Assembly (NCBI GenBank): GCA_003439945.1
Contig: QVRM01005404.1
Location: 62,001 to 126,000 of the forward strand
Source: Dermanyssus gallinae
Lineage: Eukaryota > Arthropoda > Arachnida > Mesostigmata > Dermanyssidae
Direction of reading: 5' to 3'
Length of the DNA stretch: 64,000 nucleotides
A program made the translations under genes and the position numbers. Within the stretch, counting starts at the first letter, position 1. Every line of letters begins with the position of its first letter. Shown piece by piece: positions 36,721-47,464 of this stretch. The notes beneath the pieces are model-generated. The model searched no databases. It was not told the DNA's origin and was given only the letters and a program-made list of their open reading frames with translations.

Positions 36721-38018
36721 CTGACCCCGACCCCTTTTTAGCATTGCTATCGTACATGGCGCACTCGTTTCCTTCCTTCACCCCTCCGACTGTGCATTTC
36801 CCTGACTAACGCTCTGTTCGCAAAACATCACGAACGAGTGGCAATCATTTAAAATTACTTCCTGGTCCAAACTAATATTTTAGTACTGCGCAATGTTACA
36901 CCGATAAGTGCTATATCCTTGTTATTAAAAAGGTGTTCTTCTAAGTCGTTGAACACTAATAGGTGCCGCTGTGGATGGATACTCTTTAAGTTCATCTGTT
37001 AGGTAAACATAATTTTGTCATATAGTCGGTTTAATATGAACGACTTTTTTCTGGAAGGTTTCGAGACTGCATGATGCACATGCGTCACTAGCAGCCAGCG
37101 TGAATAGCGTGGAACTCCCAAACCCACTAAACCCAAATTCCTCCCCGCCCTCCCAGGCTCGGTAATACTTGGCATTCCTCGAAGCCGTACGAGAGGCGTC
37201 TCTGCTATTCTCCTTGAATCAGCTGTTCGCCCTTTTTTCTGCACAGTTACATGCAGCCAGATAAGGGGCTTATGCCAAGGTATGCACCGTCCTGAGACGA
37301 TGCGTCTACTCTTTACTGAAAAAATTGCTTTATGGCAACTACGAAATGCTCTTTTCTACTTTAGCATTTACGATTTCAATGCAGATATTAATACATAACT
37401 TTCTTCTGAAACGTAAAGAAAGTATTTCACAGAATTGCACCGCAACTTAAATAACGTTTATGCGAACCTTACTATACACGATGCAATATCCTGCAGCCTG
37501 ATACTAACCGAATAGACAGTTTCCAGTTTACTAGTAATTGGTTGTTGCTTAAACAGCCTCATTCCTGTATCACTTGAAGCACATTTTGATATAATTGATA
37601 TGATACGAATGCCGACAGATTCATTCATGGGGATGTATACAATCAACTACAATGAAACAAACGTTTATACCTTATCACGTAGTTGAGTTCCACATACAAT
37701 AAATTATCTTACTTACTATTCTCAGCCACCAGTTTTGTGGTTTGTTGTCTCGTTGTTTTCGATCACACAATTGAAATATCAACCCCAACATCCGATATTA
37801 CAACTGTTTATCCGCGTTGCCAGAATCCTCAAAAACGGAGAAGAATTATTAAGCAGGTATATCTCTCTTTGCCTTCCATGGCGTTTCATAAATTATACTT
37901 TCACATAAATCTCGAACGCAGCAGTTATGATAGAGCCAATCAGGGGCATCAACAATCAAATATCACTATTATTTTCGCGCGTAAAAGTAAAATGCCTATT
38001 ATTTGCTGGTTCGTATAG

Positions 38019-38115
38019 AGAGCTCCAGGAACAGCACAACATGAGTACATCCTTCCGCCCCGGCGACGTGCCCGACAACTGGGGCTGTCGCACACCTCAT
38101 ACTGGTGCATTTTGA
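38019..38115 (+). CDS. orphan GC3-rich exon candidate, unknown protein
   Basis: After a T-rich run and tcgtatag, the + strand encodes ELQEQHNMSTSFRPGDV and then PDNWGCRTPHTGAF before TGA. Most third codon positions are G or C although the surroundings are AT-rich, which is typical of real exons here. It would be a last exon entered in phase 2, or a start exon using the ATG at 38041. I do not recognise the protein. It lies inside the long RpL17 intron on the opposite strand. The frame 39 bases further on is a transposase and probably unrelated. Confidence 0.35.
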
Positions 38116-38127
38116 GGTCGGATCTAG

Positions 38128-38400
38128 CAATGAATACATATAATTTTCAGCTGACGCAAGAGCTCAAGCCATCAGACCATCAAGAGCGGCTTAGCCTTAT
38201 CAAATCGGGATTTTCTGAAGAAAATTGTCTTTTCCGTTTATGTGCCGCATTAAACAGTATGGTGCGTAACTCGGCTCTCTGGTTTCAACAAGATGGTGCT
38301 ACTAGCCACACAGCAGGCGAGATAATTGAGATGTTGAGGATAAAGTGTCCCAGATGGGTAATCTCGCGTGACGAGAACATTCAGTGACCTTCGCTCATAC
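38128..38400 (+). mobile_element. mariner-type DDE transposase fragment with internal deletion
   Basis: The + frame reads FQLTQELKPSDHQERL followed, after a gap relative to the family, by ALWFQQDGATSHTAGEII and CPRWVISR. WFQQDGA-x-x-HTA with F/CPxRxISR is the catalytic-core hallmark of a mariner-related transposase common in arthropods. The D of QQDGA is kept, the C-terminal acidic residue is lost, and the frame ends at 38387. Confidence 0.75.
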
Positions 38401-39530
38401 CTAGCAATTGAAAGACCATTTTAACCGTATCTACTACTATTATTACTAAACCTCACAAAAAGAAACCATAATAACATATATACAGGTAACATACACCGTA
38501 ACAATTCCTTAGTTCAGCCCCGTCAGTCACTAATGACGGCAAAATCACCTCAAAAGATTCAAACATGAGTATGCCTCTTGATCAGTCTAGATCACATAGT
38601 CTGTGTCTTTTATTTTGCAAAGTTAGAGCATAACCGCCAGGTCGCCTGCGCATTTATGGACGTAACTAAGAGATGCTCGCAGTTAAGCTCACACCTTTGA
38701 ACTACTCTTGAGACGAAATTTATTTGAACCTTTTCACGTCCATTTATCTTCTTTTCCAATATTTGTGTTGCGCGAGTGTAAAGCCGCTAGATAGATCTAC
38801 AGGGGATGATAAATATGAAACGATAAACTCTTTCAAACGTTCTATATATAAATCTGATATACATGCACATAAGTGCATCGGTTTATAGCTATAACCTACG
38901 AGATTGTCCAAAACTCAATAGCGTACACAATATACAGAGTTAAAGGATAAACTCCACCTCGAGGTATTTACGGGACAGTAACAAATATACTCCCATGGTT
39001 TATGACCATCTGAAAGAGTCATGGCATTATTGCCGCATTAATAAAAATCAACTAAAACTTGTATTTAATGCTAATGTCGTTTCCAGCGGAAATGGATCAA
39101 CCCGATAGAATATCACCACCCAACGAACGATCACATATTTAACCAAATACTATTAAAAAAAGTCTGCAGAGTTTTCCCCTAATGGCAATTTCACATTTCA
39201 TTGAGATCGCGGCAGAAAGACGTGCAACTAAATAGGAGGGCGGATTGGCAAGTTCTAGCATTTTTATTTTTATTTCGAGCTATTTGATGAACAAATTCGG
39301 TTTCTATATTCCCGTAGCCTCCCTATTCGCCAAACCTGGCTTCGTGCGACTTTTTCCTATTTCCACGGATAAAAGCATTTCAAATGGATAATGTTTCGAG
39401 GCTATGGAGAAGAGATGGACGATTCCGGAAAACGAGTTTAAAAAATATTTCGAAGAGTGCGAAAGAAGGTGGCATAAGCGCATAACAGCGGGCAGGAGTT
39501 ATTTAGAAGAGAACATAAACACTTCAGAAG

Positions 39531-39534
<4 letters not shown>
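38401..39534 (-). other. RpL17 intron, part 2
   Basis: AT-rich, with no feature recognised beyond short chance frames. Confidence 0.4.

Positions 39535-39611
<77 letters not shown>
39535..39611. repeat. (TA)n microsatellite
   Basis: About 38 TA units, the longest such tract in the window. It yields an artificial Tyr-Ile frame. Confidence 0.97.
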
Positions 39612-39614
<3 letters not shown>

Positions 39615-40819
39615 CGACAGGGACGCCGAAAGCTTACCACAACGTATAGGCAGGTACCTTTGACCTAATCATTTTGATACAAGACGGCTAGATCTTGTCC
39701 CAGCTATCAAATAATACATCTGCAATTCGTTTTCCTATTCCTCTGATTCAACTTCGTTCTCAACAATTCCCCGCTCATAGTGCTATCACGGGTATGCAAC
39801 TTAACTGACAGAAGCAAAAATATAACGGAAGAGACAAATGGGGCTACGCCACTTGTTATCACCATTTTTTTCATTTTTGTACTTTCATATATCTTAACAT
39901 CACCTTATTAGGTTATCATAAGCTGTAGTATTCGAGGCCACTATGGACAAAATAATTCAATTACCTCTGAGAATATCCCTCTGACTTGCAACAATCTAGC
40001 CTGACCAGGGGACGTTTTATGAGTACTCAATTATCTTCAAATGCGGACCTTCAAGGTCCAAATAAGGCAAACATAGGTGTTCGGCACCCTTCGAGGACCG
40101 TAACTGCATGCTGTTTTTATCCGGTATTTAAAACTTGTATTACATACAAACTCCACACCCGTGACCTAATATCAACAAGCATCAAGCCATGAAAATATTG
40201 AATTAAAGGTTGAATGTTCGTTTGGCGTAATCCCAAGTTAGGGTGAGGATAACAACGTAAAAATAAGCTGCGTCAAATAAACAAACAAAAATTAAATCTA
40301 GTACTCTTTTATTGGAAGACAATATATGATGTCTATGCGAGAAGCGGCCTTCCTATCACTGTTATTTCCCGCATTAAATTGGAAGCAGATATAGTGGAAG
40401 TTGTACAATCTGTTGCCTGGATTGGCAATACAATAAATAACACATGTGCTGCGCCCAATGCAGACAGCTTACACTCCAAGATATCAATATTTTCTCGCTG
40501 TAGACCCCGCATACTGCTCGTATTTGTGGAACGCGTTTTGACGCTACTTACTCACTTTAAGAGTTTCAAGGGGTGCACTCAAACACAACAATTATAACCA
40601 ACAACCACATTTTGTTTCGTAAAGACGATACTATGTACTATCTATTCGTGCACCACTACATACTGACAATGGAAATACACATACAGTCCAAATTCAAATG
40701 ATGCAATCTGCACAACATAACTTTCCCTTTACGCATCGAGAAAAACGCTCCCAACCATTCAGTGGGTCGTTCCACTGCGGCACCACAAAAAGTGGCTGCT
40801 TATGTCCACTTCCACGTTG

Positions 40820-40857
<38 letters not shown>

Positions 40858-42445
40858 TGTATTTTACAAAAAGATGGAATACCTAGGACATGACTACGAT
40901 AGAATGTATTATTTAGCTGCATCTAACCTTGTTCATGGAAATATACAAAATGTATATGATGTACAAACGACAAACATTTTCTGTGCAGCACCTTTTGTGC
41001 TGAGCTGTGTCGCTATCCGCTCATATATGCGTCGTTTTACAAGTTGCAAAGCAACTAATTTCCCTAAGCTGTACTCACGCATGACCTCGATGCAGAAATA
41101 CTTTTAACATGCACTCATTTCGATGACAGTTGCATTCCCCTTATCTTATAATTGAATAAATTATATTTGACGTGTTATGCAAGTTGAAAAGTTTTGTTTA
41201 TCGCTTGTAAACACAGTGTTTCCTAAATAAAAAAAACGCAAATGTATATCTTAGCTTTTATGAATAACCTGTACTCAGTAAACACTACGATGTCCGCTAC
41301 TCTAAATGCATTGCCAGATAAGTACGTATATTTGCTTGAAATTGTAAGGATACTTTTAAACAAAAAATACATTTTAGACAGCCCTACAAGCATGCGACGA
41401 AATTTAACACCCATTAAAATTTTCTTCTGCGCTGATAATTTGATCAATAGCTTAAGTACAAAAAAGCCTATTTGTTACAAAATACGCTTGATACTCGACC
41501 TTAGAGGCTTTAAAAGTTACCTCTAAGTTGCCTCCAAAGCTGTTGCACGCACATTAACAACGCACCTGCATGGCACCAAGACGACCAATAATTTATGTTC
41601 GACCGACTTATTCGCTCCTTAAACAAAGCATTAATCTCTATCTAAGTGGAACATGCATCCCCTAATCGTCGCCCCAAATTACCCATAAAAATCCATCAAC
41701 CCGCTGCTGAACGTGTCTCCGAAGCGAGACGTCTGCCGAAATGCTTTGGCAAATAGCTTTACTACTCTACCTTCGCCAGCCCAAGTATGCCCCTAGAGAG
41801 CCGTCTGTCGCCTCAACTGAGCTCATTAGCGAGGAAACTTGGTGGCCATTCAGACGGAAATTTCGACACCATCAAGTAGAAGTCGTGTCGGACCTGATCA
41901 CGCAAACCGTATTTGGCGGGGGCCTATTCACTTTGTGCAAAAAAACTACTCGTTCCACCATTGTCGTTTTTTCAAACAATTCTGCACACCATAAAGCTCT
42001 CTTACAAAAAAAACGGTCAAAATATTGCCCATATAATAAAACCCCGTCCAGTTCTGCCAATCCGTTCGAAACTTGGTTAGTTCCCAGAAATTCCTACCCG
42101 ACGTCTTCTACATGGCTAACGGGGCAATCAATGTCCGTGCTCATATTCTCAAGGAAACTAACCACTGGCCCCATTTACGACGCTGAAGCTACTCACACAC
42201 CGCACAGGCGTCCGTAGTAAGTTCAATGTGTCAGTTTCAACTCAATAGGTCGATCTACAAAGGTCCCATTGACGGTACCGCGAGCCCGCGAACTGGAGTA
42301 GTTCTCAAGCCATGCACTTAGCGGACGAAATATTAAGGAATGCCGGGGCGTAGATGAACGTAATATATTTAAATTCGCCCAGTCATATGTCTTATCTTGT
42401 CAAATTTATTCCATGGGATGATTAACCATTTCTAGAACGCCTTTA

Positions 42446-42487
<42 letters not shown>

Positions 42488-42727
42488 TAATCCAAACCCT
42501 ATTGTATTTCGCTGGATTCATAATTGCTTTGAAATTGTATGTATGTGTCGCACCGCAATCACATCTGTAACTTCTAGTGCTCAGGAAGCCGGTCACTGCC
42601 TCCATCACGCTAAGATAAATAAACATAAGCAATGCGCTTCCATGTTACATGTGTACAGATATATCGATATTATATAACAATTAATACTTCACTATTGTGA
42701 TATATTTTAAAAGAGCAATGCACGTAC
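39612..42727 (-). other. RpL17 intron, part 3
   Basis: AT-rich with (TA)n at about 40825-40853 and 42450-42479. A 158-codon + frame (41741-42217) lies in a more balanced patch, with Ser, Thr and Arg over-represented and no domain I can name. It may be old transposon sequence. Confidence 0.4.
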
Positions 42728-42872
42728 CTCACAAACGGAACGATTTCCTTCTTCTCGATGACGTTTTCAAGGTATTTCTTGGCTCGGCGAAGAGGCATTC
42801 CTTTGATGGCACGAGCAGACTCGCGAGTATTTTTGAAATGCACGCGAAGATTCTGTCCCCGCGCCTTCGCCG
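42728..42872 (-). CDS. RpL17: 60S ribosomal protein L17 (uL22), second coding exon
   Basis: This 145-nt exon lies between acceptor gtgtag and donor GAG/gtacgt. It encodes [20 protein letters not shown] and then [20 protein letters not shown] up to VPFV-R, aligning without gaps to the N-terminal third of metazoan L17. Phase 1 in and phase 2 out fit both neighbours. The following intron is 7,548 bp, very long for a ribosomal protein gene. Confidence 0.96.
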
Positions 42873-43278
42873 CTACACATATAAACGCAAAATCAAGCTA
42901 TTTTTAATCCGCAGCAATGTCAGCAGCAACAGAGGCTTTCCGAGACTTTTTAACGCTTGAGTTTTGTTTTAAAATATCACAATGCCAGTAAACACTTAAT
43001 AAAATTATACAAAAAACGCATTTAAAACGTATTTAAGCAAGAAAGCAAACTTAGTAGCCGCCAGGGAATACATTACATTTGTTTGGGCGAGTGCTAAATA
43101 CAAATTAGCAAGCCCGTCACAGAAAAGAAGAGCGAAACTAGGTAACAAAGTACTATATTACATCACTAGAACACATGTCTGTCATATCGTGTATAAAGGA
43201 GGCAGCAGTACCTATTTATATAACGATAAATGTCCAACTGTCCCTAGTGACTTTGACGGCATTAAGTTAGTTACTTAC

Positions 43279-43318
43279 ACTTGGCGGTATTCTCCGGCTC
43301 AGTTTGATAACGTCCCAT
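43279..43318 (-). CDS. RpL17: 60S ribosomal protein L17 (uL22), first coding exon
   Basis: ATG at 43318 opens MGRYQTEPENTAK plus one base before donor gtaagt. MGRY is the standard start in insect L17 (MGRYSRE...). The T at the exon end joins CG of the next exon to give Ser, as in the family (AKS-x-KARG). An acceptor (ttgcag) lies 12 bases upstream of the start, so transcription begins in a further non-coding exon. The exon is too short to show as an open frame. Confidence 0.93.
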
Positions 43319-43659
43319 TGTGTTACGGCTGCAATTCAATCATAAATGTACCTCTGTTAGAGTATTAAAATAAGATCATGCAACGCCTGTCTAAGCAAGT
43401 CATACCGCATATGAAGAACATTCCACATACACAATAACACGGAACACGTTGCCAGCACTCAAACAGTGAAACCATTGCATAGACAAGTTCCATAACGTGC
43501 ACACTATGAAATAATCATTTGTGCCATCATCACAATAAGTACTACAACGACTCTCATGTTCAACCTGCTCTTTAGTCATCGCGTACTTTATGATATGTCA
43601 CAGTGGAATTGTGCTTATTTACGAGAATAATTCGTTAAATTTACTTGAAATCGAACCAC

Positions 43660-43745
43660 ACACCTAGGAGGCCCTGAGAAAAAGGAAGCGAAACCGGAAG
43701 CAGACGACCGGCTGCGGTACTTCCGCCGCAGGCGGTTGTGTATAT
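43660..43745 (-). promoter_or_regulatory. RpL17 promoter, 5'-TOP and non-coding first exon (probable)
   Basis: On the minus strand a pyrimidine tract CTTCCTTTTTCTC begins at 43688, the form of the 5'-TOP start of ribosomal protein mRNAs. About 10 bases upstream lies CTTCCGG, an ETS-type site common in such promoters. A donor-like CCTAG/gtgtgt at 43664 would end the leader exon and splice to 43328. Local GC richness supports a promoter. The exact start is inferred. Confidence 0.6.
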
Positions 43746-45190
43746 CGGAGAGCGCGAAATTCAAATTTGTGACGTTCAATGTTTTGCATTCTGTGCCTGT
43801 TTCATTTAGTTGTTTTTAATTAATAAGTGGTCTATCAAATACTAAGACAATTTTGTTACTCTTTAGCACTGGTTGTAAGTTCCAAAGTTTCGATGTGGAA
43901 TTCAATGCACCAGGGATGGCTGCCAATTGGCTTCTATCCTGGATGCCTATGCTTCTATCCTTTCTCATGGCAGAGCGCGGGCGATTTTAAAGCGGGGCGT
44001 GTCTCGAGTAATCGATTGCTCAGCCCATCTGTTCGTATTGAGCTGCTCTATATATATAGTAACCGTTACATATTTATCCCGAATATATAGTTAGTTTCTT
44101 GCCCTCAACTCTCCAAGAGTCTCTTGATCCGGTCAGCTCTACCACAGAATCCTTATAGTTGTATATAACACTGACATGTGTCATTGTCTGCCGATAAACA
44201 CCAGACCTCACGCAGATACTCTCAACTCAGATCGGAGTCTGCGGCTTGTGGCCCGTAACATCCCTATCTCGACCTAGCAAACTTTAGTCACAAGTATTGT
44301 CGCATCCATGAAGTCAATCGAGTAGTCTAAGGAGCCAGAGACTAATTACAACGCCGGTCGTGGCCCGTTTCGAGCTTAAAAACGGCTTATTTGAATAGTC
44401 AAGTAAACGGGCACATGCAAATCCAAGTTGTGCTTACTTATTTGATCTTGCCTTTAAACACAAATGAAGTGTTGTCCCACGACGAGCACGTACATTTGTA
44501 AATAATACGTATACAAGCATGATCCATTGTTACAAAGTGTCGTAGATTTTGTTAAAAAATATTTTTACAGAAATAGGGGCGAGATGTCTTGTTTATGCGT
44601 GGCAATCAAATTATTATTAAATATTTCGATTTTTGCAAACTTCTCTACGGCTATTCGTCTTCGCTATTACGTTGCATGTCTTTCAGATGAAGCAGGATTT
44701 TCTTTACAATACGCGTGAGTGTTTTTTCAGAAAAAAAAACACTTTTATAAAATAAACACATTATTTAAAATGCAAATTTATTAGAGATCATTGAGTACCA
44801 AAGGGATGGTGGTTCGATTAGTAATATGATAACCGTAAGCCGTGTTTGTTTTATGAGCTGCATTTTTTTCGAAATGCGAAATACGAATCGCCGGATCTCG
44901 ATTTTTGCAAACTGTACGCAATATGACTATTATTCTCCTAAACGAACCACAATTCTTTACCGAGGAGGCTGGTATTTCATCAAAGATATCGTTCTCTTGC
45001 AATTGCACAATTTGTGAAGTAATGTCTGGGCAACTACAACGACATAACAAGATGATTAATAATTCCGTAGCCACTACACCACCCCACCCCACCCCCTGTA
45101 AACATACAACTATTTTATTTATTGAGTTCTACGATCCCTAAAATGTACTGCAATAAATAGAATTTCTCGTTCTATAGATAGCGGGCTTTC
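43746..45190. other. upstream of RpL17, no gene recognised
   Basis: A GC-balanced patch at 43890-44280 with a TATA-like box and an end reading gcccgtaaca resembles LTR material, but I found no matching left end. The rest is AT-rich without features. Confidence 0.3.
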
Positions 45191-45203
45191 GCCAACCCGC
45201 TAG

Positions 45204-45381
45204 CTATACTTTTTGAGCTGATCCTCAGCCAACATTCAACTTCCACGGGTTTGCTTTCGCATTGCTTCGTAAGACGTACCCCGTAAATACAAATGTGCAA
45301 CCGTGGGGATCGATCCCGCGAACTTGTGTCTCCTCTGGCCGTGGGGCGCACGCGAATGCACCACGCCACCAGTCTCGACTT
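45204..45381 (-). mobile_element. tRNA-derived SINE-like insertion with 13-bp target duplication
   Basis: The 13-mer gccaacccgctag occurs at 45191-45203 and 45382-45394, framing 178 bp. On the minus strand the unit starts with an A-box-like TGGCGTGGTGC and has a B-box-like GATCGATCC about 50 bases on, the internal Pol III promoter layout of tRNA-type SINEs. Both boxes deviate slightly from consensus. It has no cloverleaf, so it is not a tRNA gene. Confidence 0.7.
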
Positions 45382-45747
45382 GCCAACCCGCTAGGTAGAG
45401 GGAACGCTGCCGTTTCACCACATCCTCTCCGCCAGGATTTTAGCCCTGCATGTAAGATGCTTTAATCTGTCTCATGGACATCAATGTAAACTCAGTGTGG
45501 CGTCGCGATTTGGACCAGGCTTCATATCGAGCCAAGATCTAAATATTAGCATCGTTTATCACCAGGAGCGCCAGTTAAATTTCGTATCACAGCTTTTGCA
45601 AAGATACTATCTAACTTCAGCTCGGAGCAGAACCGTGAATCCTGGTCTCGGCATTCTCCGGTTATTCTTGACAAGGCTAATTGCAGAAGCTTTTTGAGGA
45701 ACTAGCAAGCTGCGGAAACACGAACGGGCTCTCTTGGGACTCGGTCG

Positions 45748-45865
45748 AGCTGGCATAATTTATCAACGGCTTGCTGCTACAAAGGAACCTCTTCATTGAA
45801 TGACTTTGGATTGTTGCTCGTGGCCTAATGTACCTCCAGCAATAATTATCCTTTATACTAGTCGA
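45748..45865 (+). repeat. 118-bp inverted repeat, left arm
   Basis: This block is the reverse complement of 47347-47464 with about four mismatches and no gap. It begins agctggcataattt and ends ctagtcga. It has no coding content. Confidence 0.9.
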
Positions 45866-45952
45866 CTTTAATGGCAATGTAAGCATACCCACTTATAGAC
45901 AGGAAAAATCGTTGATGTCATATCTGCGACCGGGAAAGCTAAATAATAATAT

Positions 45953-46510
45953 TGTAACGATGTTGTTGCTACAGCTAAGTTACTGGGGATGGTAGCTCAG
46001 CCGGGCGGCTACTACAACACGAAAGACTCAGGTACAATGAATGACGACACGGAACGTAGGTCTGGCGTCAAGCGGAACCGGGCAACGGATGGTTATTAAG
46101 CCATGCTGCTCGGTCTATTTATTGGTTCACGAGGCACCGCGGCGTGCTGACACCCAGAATAGTGTCAGAACCCGCTCTCAAATCGGTCGAATTTTACAGT
46201 GGTTTGTGTTTGTTTCGTATAGGAATACAGGTTAAGTGACTGTTTGACTTGGACTGCCGATCATAGGTCGACCCTCTCCCGATGTCGGCCGATGATCGTT
46301 TGGACGGCGGAGGACGTTGGGGTTTCGGCGCGAAAGGCTGTGGCTGTTCTCGGCTGGCTGGTTGAGACATGTCTTGTTCGGTTGAGACATGCATCATTCG
46401 GTGAACGTTGTGTACGTTGAGATTCTGGCGCGGGCGTTGTAGCCGTTGGACGTGGTCGGTTAGAACTTATTTAAATTGCGCTATGATGCGTACACAGTAA
46501 CTTCGTTACA
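45953..46510. mobile_element. solo LTR, 558 bp
   Basis: The block starts TGTAACGA and ends TTCGTTACA, an inverted terminal match with canonical TG...CA ends, and is flanked on both sides by atat (45949-45952 and 46511-46514), a 4-bp target duplication. No pol genes adjoin, so it is best explained by recombination between two LTRs of a Ty3/gypsy-like element. Near the right end cggttgagacatg is partly repeated. Confidence 0.72.
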
Positions 46511-46514
46511 ATAT

Positions 46515-47040
46515 TTTATGCGCCTTGCCATGGGAATCATACACTGGTGAGTAAAAACACACCCAGGGTTATCGAAGAAGTCTTTAGCCCGACAGAAGAC
46601 GTTACTGTAGATAACTGCAAACGGGACTAATTAGAGCAGATTTTATCGCTTGCCAAATGCAATGGTGATACCGCGTTTATCTGGTGGGATGGGGTAAAAC
46701 GATGAAGCTCTACATGTTCATATATACCTATTGTTATCTGGCTTGTTATTATATTAATATGCATACCCTTTTTAGTGAACCATGTAAAGTTAAGAGCACT
46801 AATGGATTTCTTTGGTTTTGGATTGATAATTGGTAGTTAGGTCTTTTTCTTGACTGAGATTAGGGGAATTGCAGTGCAAGGGGGAAGCACCGTCGGGGGA
46901 GGCCTTGCTTTAGAATCCAAACTTCTCATTTCACCATGGGTATGCGGAAGATGGCTTTAGCCTGGGACGTGATGGGAGCCAATTTCCTTCTTAGAAAATA
47001 AAATGCATGGTTAAAATATTATTAGTGTAATCGATCATGT
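46515..47040. other. between solo LTR and SINE-like unit
   Basis: No frame or repeat recognised. The stretch is enclosed by the 118-bp inverted arms. Confidence 0.4.
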
Positions 47041-47311
47041 TTACGAGCAACAATAAATAGTTGCACGGATAGTTCATATCTTTTGTGCACCGAGGGCCGG
47101 ACACGTTGAAACAACTAGGGCTTTCCCAACAGTCCTTGCGGCAGCATGGCCGTTGACTTTCAGCGGTATGGTTTATCACCTATTCTCAATCAGGATCGTC
47201 CAATGAAAATTCGGTCAACAACAGGGATCGAACCGGCGATACCCCGGTAGATGACAACCATGACTAGCGCACTAGTCTCCTAGACCACGCCTCCACTAGC
47301 GCATTTAGGTT
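47040..47311 (-). mobile_element. tRNA-derived SINE-like unit
   Basis: On the minus strand a consensus A box TGGTCTAGGAG (47277-47287) and a perfect B box GGTTCGATCCC (near 47224-47234) are about 50 bases apart, as in a tRNA head. The sequence after the B box does not pair as a T-arm and acceptor, and a body of unrelated sequence follows, so a SINE is more likely than a tRNA. The 3' limit near 47040 is a guess and no target duplication was found. Confidence 0.55.
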
Positions 47312-47346
47312 AGAATTTTGCAGATGTTCTATTGTCCTATAAGTTC

Positions 47347-47464
47347 TCGACTAGTATAAAGGATAATGATTGCTGGAGGTACATTAGGCCACGAGCAACA
47401 ATCCAAAGTCATTCAATGAAGAGGTTCCTTTGTAGCAGCAAGCCATGGATAAATTATGTCAGCT
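47347..47464 (-). repeat. 118-bp inverted repeat, right arm
   Basis: Partner of 45748-45865 in opposite orientation, about 97% identical by eye. The pair encloses 1.5 kb with a solo LTR and a SINE-like unit. Confidence 0.9.

Noticed and set aside
41741..42217. 158-codon + frame in the RpL17 intron
   Set aside because: No domain or family, with odd composition. The reverse strand is also partly open. Kept only as intron content.
42873..43700. C/D-box snoRNA in RpL17 introns
   Set aside because: A GTGATGA-like C box lies near 43523 (minus), but no D box (CTGA) follows at a suitable distance. Host introns of this gene carry snoRNAs in vertebrates, which is not evidence here.
45204..45381. tRNA gene
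   Set aside because: A- and B-box-like motifs exist but no cloverleaf can be drawn, and a target duplication frames the unit, so a SINE is the better call.
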